This document shows, piece by piece, positions 51,911-64,000 of a DNA stretch of 64,000 nucleotides. The stretch comes from Linepithema humile (Eukaryota; Arthropoda; Insecta; Hymenoptera; Formicidae): assembly GCF_040581485.1 (NCBI RefSeq), contig NC_090128.1, positions 5,952,001-6,016,000 of the forward strand, given 5' to 3'. The notes under the pieces are model-generated. The model made no database searches. It saw only the letters and a program-made list of their open reading frames with translations, and had not been told where the DNA came from. How positions within the stretch are numbered: position 1 is the first letter of the stretch; the number at the start of each line of letters is the position of its first letter. The translations under genes and the position numbers were made by a program.

Positions 51911-52642
51911 TTGAAGAATATTCTTTTCAATGATAAGTTTGTTTCGTTTTAAATTATAATAAAATAATTAAACAGTTTAGGAATTATTATTTTTTTAAAT
52001 TAAGGGACCAAAAAAATATCGTACACGTTTTATCACATCGTAAAAGATGGCCGTACGTTATATGAGAAATATGAAATCGTTCATCATTAAAGAATATAAT
52101 GGTCCATTCAATAAACTTGAAAGTTTCAATTGAATCGCGGAGAAATCAAAGAATGTCATTGTATGTGTCGCGTGGAAAAATGTTCATATGTTACGCAAGC
52201 CTGCGCAACCACTCGGAACGTGCTGAAAACGCGTAAGCGATTTCCAATAATATTTTCACTTGAGCCGTGACGCGTATTGGCAGCGGACGCGTTTGGCCTC
52301 GCATCAGATTCCTGTCGTTGCTGCTGTGCAATCGGATCTGTACCGATGCTCTTATGTTGTTAACATATTGTGTCGAGGGAATAACTCGTTTAGCATAGTG
52401 ATCTTTAATTGTTATTCTACATTCGTGTTTAAAGAAAAAATAATTAATTGCGGCATACAAAGATAACAAAATAAAATTACATTGAGATTTTATTGATCAT
52501 TTTATTGAAAGTTAATGCAACGTTAGTCTTGTTTATTTTTCTAAATATGCAAAAAGACAAAAGGATTCGATAAAAAATAATTTATTGAAATTTAGCGTAA
52601 TTAAATAATTAAAAATTGAATTCTATCAGTGCAATTACAATT

Positions 52643-52670
52643 TACAATTTAATGATACAATTAAATTGTA
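52643..52670. other. perfect 11-bp AT-rich hairpin
   Basis: TACAATTTAAT and ATTAAATTGTA are exact reverse complements around a 6-nt loop. No T-run or gene context suggests a function. Confidence 0.6.
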
Positions 52671-54159
52671 TTATTAAATCTTTAATTGTTTTATTCATAT
52701 TACATGGTTATTATTGTATGAAAATTAATTTATTTCTATTATAAAATTGTATGCATACTTCGTGCAATTTTCTAGACAAATTCAGTTTTCTCATGTCTCA
52801 TGATAAAGCTTTTGCTAGTTCCGTCAAGTGTTGGTTCCTGTTAGTAGCACTTGACACGAGCCAATCCGCCATCGAGGTATCGAGCTAGTTAACTGATCTA
52901 CCGGTCGACGTTAAAACTCCTACTCGCTCGTCCCACGAGTGAAACGAGTTTACTTGCTTATAGTGTCCCACCGAAGTAGGTAATGGCTACCTTCCTGGAA
53001 GAATGGCCTTTTTCGTCCCTTTCCGTGTTCTTTGTCCTCGGCTTCCTCGAGGCTCTCTTAGCTGTGCAATTTTTAAGGATTAAGTGATACGATCGAATGA
53101 TTGTTCACGGACGAGAATAATATTTCTGTCACGATGTTGGAATATCAGATTCGTAGCAGCGCGTTTCAACATTAAATCCTTTGATTTACTTTTGATTGCG
53201 TAAGACTTCGTTAAATAAATTTTATTACAATTTTCTCTCGTACTTATGTCGTCTAAAATTGCATGGCTCAAGGAGGGCTCGAGAAGAATAAATAATATTT
53301 TTAAGCTTTATTGACGTTACTAAATTCGCTGATATTCTCCACGAACAAAATCGTATGAAATATAAAAACCTGTCTAACTTGCTCTGCGTTATATAGGGAT
53401 TGATCTCTATTGATCGCTATTTTATTATAAAACGCATTTTTTACTGTTTAATTTTCTTTTTCTCAATTATTTTTATTTTACTATATCATTCATTATATTT
53501 CATTATACTATTAATGTTATGTCTAACAATACGGCAATCAACAACGCCGAAACGTATTATAATAAAGCTAGATCTCTCTTTCGCTTGCAATCGACCGATA
53601 ATAGCGGCAACTAATCATGCAACTTCTCTTCGCCTGTAGTCGCCGCAGCGATTTGCCACGCCATATAATTATGAACAAGCCAAAAACTTTTGACGATCAT
53701 ATATACCGCCACTTTTACAATGTAACGTAGAGAAAAACCGTCGGAACAGGATCTAATGGGAATCCGTGCGCCATTTTAAAATTGCACCCGGGTTATACAG
53801 GATTAGCTAAGATTATCCTCGCGTTGCTGAACGGTCTTTTTCTCTTTCGTCTTTTTCTCGAAGTGGCATAATATCTGTCGAACAGCGAGACCCAAGAAGA
53901 CAAATACGATGGAGAGGTCAAGAGGAATTGGGGAAATAGAGAGACAAAATGAATAAGTGAGTGCCGCGCGTATTGTGGCAACCGCGGAGCCGACTAATCT
54001 GTTTGTTCGCCGAACTACTTTCCTGCTCCAGCAATGGTCTTTCATCTCGTCTCTCGCAATGAGCTCTTTCACGAGTAGCGCTTTTTCAAGGATCTCTAAT
54101 GAGTTTGCGATTCAAGTCTCTTGAGTGCTTCAAAACTTGCTCATTCACACATACACAAA

Positions 54160-54184
54160 CGCGCGCGCGCTCTCTCTCTCTCTC
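54160..54184. repeat. (CG)5 joined to (TC)7
   Basis: A CG dinucleotide run directly abutting a TC dinucleotide run. Confidence 0.85.
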
Positions 54185-56598
54185 ATGTTGTTATAACGAT
54201 GAAAATCACTCCCGTTCGAACTATTTATCTGCACATGATCGCTACTGATGATTTTTAAACTCTTTTCGACAAAGAGTAACTTATCGAAGTTTACTGGCAC
54301 TTGAATCAATTTTCAGTAATTACGATGTGCATTGTTTACTTCCGTAACTTCATAAATAAAATTTAAAATTGCATTGTATTTCGGAAATATTCACATTTAT
54401 TTTAGCTAGATTTTGTAATCTATTTAGAATTGATTTTTTTTAAATGAAGATGTCACTTCTACTTCCTACTTTTTGATCTTTAAGCTTTGAATATCGTACA
54501 ATAAAATTCTCTCTTGAAGTCAGTCTAAAGTTATAAATCAGAAAATTATTTTTGCAGCTATTTATTTTTACTTCTTTGGCATAAAGATTGGATTCTTCGA
54601 TTTTTTGCCTTTCTTTTTTATCAAATAATCGCAGTCGCTCGTCAAAATAATGATCTATAAACGTTGCGAATACTAGCTTCGTGGACAATGAATCGAAAAT
54701 CGGCCGCAAAATAATATACGGCATTTAAGTTGGGACTTTGTTGCGTGAGCGTGCGGAAAAGCAGCTTTGCAAAGTTGCGCGGTAGTCGGCTGCAGTTGCG
54801 ACCGCATTAACGCACGGCTAACATGTATACGCCGTATGTCACGATGTTGCGGGGGCGAAATTGCAGTGCATCGAGCGGGAAAGAGTGCGGCGAGCGGCGA
54901 TTCTACATTGGTGGATGCGGCACTGGCTTTTGCTTCGCGGTGTTTTCATGAAAGCATGAAAGCCCCGGTGGTGGTTTATGCGTCGGTATCGCCTCTATCG
55001 CGTACTCCCGTCACCGGAGAAAATAAAGAGGAAAAAGGAAAATTAAAGCCGGCGGTGCAAGGTGTTCCGCTCTCTCGCTTCATGCTTTGTTGTGACGGAA
55101 TTTTCGACGGCTGTTGAAAATTCTTGAAACCTGACGATTATAACAATCGTTGAATTGTTTATACCAAAAAGTAATGTTCTGAATTTTTATCTCACGTTGG
55201 TTTTATTAATAATCTTACGTATTGTAATTATGAAAATATTTGTCAGTATTTTTTGGCTACTTAAAAACATTGGTCGCAACCGGCGGAAAAGTAAATCGAC
55301 ACAATTTCTTAGAATCATCGAAATTTGCGTAGTATTCAAAGCGTTAAAATTACCCGTACACTGGCTTTCAACCTTGAATAGCCGCACGATGTGAGAAAGA
55401 GCGAGAGGGAGAAACTCAAGCCGGTTTTGAGGATTAACTGGCAATTTCCACGGAGTTGTCATTAACTTGTTACGAAGCCGTAGAACATGTTGACAGTTAT
55501 ATTCCGACAGAAATATCCGATCGCTATAGAACAGTGCGCAACGTTTGTTAAAATACCGCATATGGCTCATTACAAAGAACACTATTTACTCGATACTTTA
55601 TCCGTATTCGAGTCTTATTTGTACAGCAATCGCTCGAATTAACGCGAGATATCCATCTTGCGGAAATTCCGTGTGATTAAATACTAATCACGAGTATAAA
55701 AAATAATTTCTAACATTTTACAGCCTGCTGGAGAACGTAAAATTTTCCTGCATGACTGATATTTTTTTCCCACAAACCCATTACAGACATGAAACATCCA
55801 GACTTGCTTTTAGTTCGCAGTAAACGTATATATGTAAAGGCAAGCATCCTGTGATACGCGCAATGTTTCTTGCAGAAGTAAGAAATTGTAACGGAGTTTA
55901 ATTGCCTCTCGGCTCTTAAATCCAACTTTATATGCAACTTTGTATCAACGTGCATTTGTATTCATTGCGGACAACAGAGGCATGTGAAAAATAAAATAAA
56001 AGGTAGAAAAGAAAGAAAATGAAACGAGCGATGGCGGCGAATACATTTCTTTGTCATGGCTCAGAAGCAAGTATGAACGACGTAGAAATAGCAAGTTTCA
56101 CAGCTGTAATATAATACAGGAGATTGAGTACGCATATATTATACATTATAAGTAGCAGATGCGCAGTTAAGTATTGTTCGCAAAGATCTACAAGTTTCCG
56201 GAACATTGAATATATTTTAAAATAATGAAAAAATAGAAAAAAATTCTACACGTAGTTTATGAAACAATTTCACTAATTTAGCGTAGTAGAACAGGTTAAA
56301 GTTATCCGGTAATTTGCCTTTTAACAATTTGATAAAGAATGTTCGATATAAAATATAAAAATATCTAAATAAATCTAAATAAAATAAAATATTTATTCTT
56401 TTACAATATTTGATGACAACTATTAATTTTATTATTGGAAAAATATCGCGTTATTTATTTGATATAAAAACAGAAATTTTATTGCACTAAATGCATTTAA
56501 TTTTTTTTTTTACTTTGTTTTTATCTTTCAATTACAAGTATAAAAAAATTCCACTTGCGTGTAAATTTCAATTGATCATTCCGGTATTGTAAAATAGT

Positions 56599-56661
56599 AC
56601 GAGAGAGATTGGAGGCACGCGCAATGCTTTTGCACCGCATTGCAACTGCACTCAATCTCGT
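56599..56661 (+). ncRNA. imperfect hairpin, pre-miRNA-like (candidate only)
   Basis: The 5' arm 56599-56627 and 3' arm 56637-56661 flank a 9-nt loop. The GCAATGC/GCATTGC stem next to the loop is perfect. Outer helices are GCA/TGC and GATTG/CAATC, with small internal loops and a purine bulge near the base. Size and shape are within the pre-miRNA range, but neither arm matches an insect miRNA I know. A chance inverted repeat is quite possible. Confidence 0.2.
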
Positions 56662-61960
<5,299 letters not shown>

Positions 61961-62303
61961 AGCTTGGCCGGCGACGTCACCTCGCTACCATCCTCGGATC
62001 TCAGGATTTCCGAGAGCGCGGATGGTCGCCGAGATTTCCTACGACGTTGGAAGTAATCACGAGTGGTGTCGGGTGGTGTGTTCGTGATCGCGTCGAAACG
62101 GAGGGGCAGTGTTGTTAGTGATCGTGGTGTCGTGTCGGGGATGTCAGTGTGTTGTCGGTGAAGAGTGGTGAGAGATATATCGAGCAGCTACTCGTCCCGG
62201 CTCCGCGAGTAAGAATTAACGACGGGGGTAAGAGTGCTGAAGAGGAATTAAGGTGGATAAGCTCGTACACGCGATAAGAGAAGAAGACGGCACGGAAGAG
62301 AGA

Positions 62304-62342
62304 AGGAGAGCGAGAGAGAGAAAGAGAGAGAGAGAAAGAGAG
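62304..62342 (+). repeat. second, interrupted GA-rich tract
   Basis: A purine-only GA/GAAA stretch inside the sbb leader, about 240 bp before the start codon. It has the same sequence class as the longer GA tract upstream. Confidence 0.75.
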
Positions 62343-62417
62343 GGGGGAAGTAAGGGAGAAAACGAGATACAGCCAGGATATATATTCGCGAATTACGTTG
62401 AGAGTAGCCGCGAGAAA

Positions 62418-62512
62418 GTGAGTGATGTGTTCGATGGACGAGGCGCGTCTCGCGGGCGGTGGTCGGGGTAATGATAACGCGTGTAATCGCGCGCGCTGCC
62501 ACTGCTACTTAG
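62418..62512 (+). other. possible 95-nt mini-intron in the sbb leader
   Basis: The donor is AAA|GTGAGT (GT at 62418) and the acceptor is CTGCTACTTAG|G (AG at 62511-62512). TAAC- and TAAT-type branch-point candidates lie around 62470-62487. The length is typical of small insect introns. The acceptor could also serve introns coming from distant upstream exons. No transcript evidence is available. Confidence 0.3.
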
Positions 62513-62601
62513 GATCGAAAGTGAGAAAAGGCGGGCAGTCGGTGACCAGGCTGGCGGGCGCCGGGGAAACGTTTCCAAGGGCATGGCGACCACGCCACTA
62601 G
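62425..62601 (+). CDS. upstream ORF overlapping the sbb start codon (58 aa)
   Basis: ATG at 62425-62427 (G at -3, T at +4) opens a 58-codon frame ending at TAG 62599-62601. It is offset from sbb and overlaps the sbb start by 19 nt. The peptide begins MCSMDEARLAGGG and resembles no family I recognise. If the leader is transcribed and unspliced here, ribosomes using this ATG would pass the sbb start, so sbb translation would depend on leaky scanning. A candidate intron (62418-62512) would delete this ATG. The peptide itself is probably not functional; the overlap may be. Confidence 0.35.
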   Translation: MCSMDEARLAGGGRGNDNACNRARCHCYLGSKVRKGGQSVTRLAGAGETFPRAWRPRH

Positions 62602-64000
62602 GCGGTCGCCTCCCTAACGTAAACCGCAAAGGACCATCTCCGTGCGTCGGTGGTGGTGGTAGCAGCAGTAACAGTAGTAATAGTAATAGCAGCGGCGGTA
62701 ACGGCAACGCCAATAACGGTAACAACGGCCTCAACTGCGGGAGCAGCGGAAGCAACAACGGTTTAGGCAGCGGCAACACCGGCAGCGGCGGTCAATCGAG
62801 GAGGCAGGAGAGAGCGCTGGTCGGCAGGGAACACCGCGATCATCGTCACCACCATCATCACCATCATCACCATCATCACCACCATCATCACCATCATCAG
62901 GGTCGGGACAAGTCATCCACGTCGTCGTCGTCGTCGTCGTCGTCGTCATCGTCATCGTCCGGCCAGCAGCGTGAGCCTAATAAAGCAAGCACAGTGGCTG
63001 CTAACGCCGGTGAACTGGATCCGGCCGCGACGAATGCGACCAATAACTTCGAGTACGACGACAACGAATGGGACATCGGCATAGGTGACCTGATAATCGA
63101 TCTTGATGCGGACATTGAGAAGACGAGGGACGAGAAATTGAGCTCGGGGACAGGCATGGCTTCTACGCCTGCCTCGGCAGCATCGGCACCGAATAACGCG
63201 AATCATCATCAGTTACAGAACTCAACGAGCGGCCTCAACTCTTCCAATTCCTCGTCCTCATCCGTCCCGTCGGCTGGCACGAACGCCGGTAGTCAATCGT
63301 CGTCATCCACCTCGTCATCGTCGTCGTTGTCGTCGTCCTCCTCATCGTCCTCGTCATCGTCGTCATCGTCGTCCTCTTGCGGCGTAAACTCGTCGTCGGC
63401 GCTCTCCAATAGTCCCGGGAGCGGCAGCGGCGGCGCGAACGGCGCCGGCAATACGAACGGCGCCGGTAACGCGAACGGCACCGCAACTGTGGTCACCGGT
63501 CCCGGTAACAAACAAGCGTCGGGCGTGAACGTGAGCGGCGTCAACGCCGTCCACGGTAACGCCGGTAATCCCGGCAAGATGGCCGTAGAACACTCGGCCA
63601 CCGTCGACAAGGGCCTCAAGATGAAGATCAAGCGTACGAAGCCCGGCACCAAGACAAGCGAGGCCAAACACGAGATCGTCAAATCGAACGAGATCAACGG
63701 CACCGCCTCGTCGCAGGACTCCAACAACGGCACCGCCGCCTCCTCGACTTCCTCATCCTCCGCAGCCGGCTCAACGTCCGCGTCGGCCGCGGTCGCGCAG
63801 AACTCACAGAACTCGGAATGCGGTGGAGCCGGCGGCGGCCAATCGTCCTCGTCGAATAAATCGAAACCGAGTCACTCACCGGCGTCGGCCGGCGGCACCG
63901 GTGCCGCGCCTTCGTCCACGGCCGGTTCCAAGCGTGGTTCAAGCGGCCATCGGCGCGATAAGGCGCGCGACAAGCACGAGAAGCCACAGAGCAATCACAC
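62583..64000 (+). CDS. sbb: scribbler/brakeless (ZNF608/609 family), N-terminal coding exon, partial at window edge
   Basis: Seen: an open frame of 472 codons runs off the window. An in-frame TAA at 62484-62486 and no other in-frame ATG make 62583 the natural start, with G at -3 and G at +4. Residues 89-105 are 17 consecutive His, 114-126 are Ser, and 239-265 are nearly all Ser. Residues 162-179 read EWDIGIGDLIIDLDADIE; residues 341-367 form a Lys-rich block containing KMKIKRTKPGTKTSEAKHE. The rest is Asn/Gly/Ser/Ala-rich and predicted disordered, with no signal peptide or membrane segment. Known: vertebrate ZNF608/609 begin with an almost identical EWDIGVGNLIIDLDADLE motif, and Drosophila scribbler (brakeless, master of thickveins) is a nuclear co-repressor working with Atrophin and Tailless in embryonic patterning, photoreceptor axon targeting, wing growth and larval locomotion. 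Inferred: this is the first coding exon. The C2H2 finger of the long isoform would lie downstream. Codon use is GC-rich, unlike the flanks. Confidence 0.92.
   Translation, partial: MATTPLGGRLPNVNRKGPSPCVGGGGSSSNSSNSNSSGGNGNANNGNNGLNCGSSGSNNGLGSGNTGSGGQSRRQERALVGREHRDHRHHHHHHHHHHHHHHHHHQGRDKSSTSSSSSSSSSSSSSGQQREPNKASTVAANAGELDPAATNATNNFEYDDNEWDIGIGDLIIDLDADIEKTRDEKLSSGTGMASTPASAASAPNNANHHQLQNSTSGLNSSNSSSSSVPSAGTNAGSQSSSSTSSSSSLSSSSSSSSSSSSSSSSCGVNSSSALSNSPGSGSGGANGAGNTNGAGNANGTATVVTGPGNKQASGVNVSGVNAVHGNAGNPGKMAVEHSATVDKGLKMKIKRTKPGTKTSEAKHEIVKSNEINGTASSQDSNNGTAASSTSSSSAAGSTSASAAVAQNSQNSECGGAGGGQSSSSNKSKPSHSPASAGGTGAAPSSTAGSKRGSSGHRRDKARDKHEKPQSNH
62847..62897 (+). repeat. CAY codon repeat encoding 17 His
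   Basis: Mixed CAT and CAC codons give an uninterrupted run of 17 histidines (residues 89-105 of sbb). The codon mixture suggests the homopolymer is maintained as protein, or has accumulated synonymous changes, rather than being a fresh trinucleotide expansion. Poly-His tracts are associated with nuclear-speckle localisation in some nuclear proteins; that role is not shown here. Confidence 0.9.
62922..62960 (+). repeat. TCG/TCA codon repeat encoding 13 Ser
   Basis: Near-pure TCG repeat in the sbb frame (residues 114-126) following the His tract. A second Ser codon tract lies at 63297-63377 (residues 239-265) with mixed TCG, TCA and TCC codons. Both are read as GAC/GAT on the other strand, which creates spurious Asp-rich antisense frames. 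Confidence 0.9.
63297..63377 (+). repeat. long Ser codon repeat in sbb
   Basis: 27 codons, all Ser except one Thr (ACC) and one Leu (TTG), which differs from a Ser codon by one base. It is typical of slippage-derived expansion in a disordered region and is probably length-variable between individuals. Confidence 0.85.

Larger units (their letters stand above)
51911..56598. other. noncoding
   Basis: A GTTACGCAAGC word at about 52189 echoes the repeat units to its left. A hairpin GTCAAGTG...CACTTGAC lies at 52823-52855. GC-richer patches at 52830-53060 and 54730-55090. No gene recognised. Confidence 0.5.
61961..62582 (+). promoter_or_regulatory. sbb: GC-rich leader / promoter-proximal region of sbb
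   Basis: This stretch between the long GA tract and the sbb start codon is much more GC- and CpG-rich than the upstream 30 kb and has no TATA box at a credible position. It holds several short upstream reading frames, including a six-codon one at 62141-62161 and a 58-codon one that overlaps the sbb start. A TSS cannot be placed from sequence alone. The transcript could start here, or this could be the 5' part of an exon reached by splicing from far upstream; there is a usable acceptor at 62511-62512. Confidence 0.6.

Noticed and set aside
63293..63733. 146-codon minus-strand frame ending in an Asp-rich tract
   Set aside because: Antisense shadow of the sbb Ser codons (TCG/TCA read as GAC/GAT on the other strand).

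Overview
The window looks like insect nuclear DNA. It is AT-rich with scattered GC- and CpG-rich islands, abundant microsatellites, degenerate minisatellites and foldback-type DNA transposon remnants. The CpG-tolerant mosaic and the one recognisable protein fit a hymenopteran, perhaps an ant, but the species is an inference.

Only one protein-coding gene can be named with confidence. At the right edge an uninterrupted plus-strand reading frame (62583 to the window end, 472 complete codons, no stop) encodes the N-terminus of scribbler/brakeless (sbb), the insect member of the ZNF608/ZNF609 family of nuclear transcriptional co-regulators. The frame contains the family signature EWDIGIGDLIIDLDADIE and a basic KMKIKRTKPGTKTSEAKHE block, embedded in His, Ser, Asn and Gly homopolymers. 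The zinc finger and the C-terminus lie beyond the window. Its GC-rich leader (about 61.7-62.58 kb) carries a (GA)n tract of about 106 bp, an upstream ORF that overlaps the sbb start codon, and a possible 95-nt mini-intron that would remove the upstream start codon.

The other 61.7 kb has no convincing coding gene. It is best read as sequence upstream of sbb or as long 5' introns of it. Two short segments have strong splice signals on both sides (15907-16056 and 38480-38545) and may be untranslated or leader exons. Two GC-rich islands (about 21.3-22.5 kb and 31.2-32.1 kb) share an 18-bp initiator-like motif, a downstream TG/CG tract and a splice donor 330-365 bp downstream; they are candidate alternative promoters. 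Other GC-rich islands lie at 2.2-3.7, 6.6-7.2, 8.7-9.3 and 25.05-25.7 kb.

Repeats and mobile elements: a 385-bp foldback element at 26616-27000 with near-identical ends and a perfect 9-bp target duplication; foldback elements at 17718-18006 and 43180-43471; a mariner-like remnant at 45410-45627; a diverged direct duplication at about 5.3/5.8 kb; a degenerate array of about 165-bp units at 51.37-51.9 kb, each unit carrying a TTAYGTAA (PAR-bZIP type) site; and several microsatellites and minisatellites.
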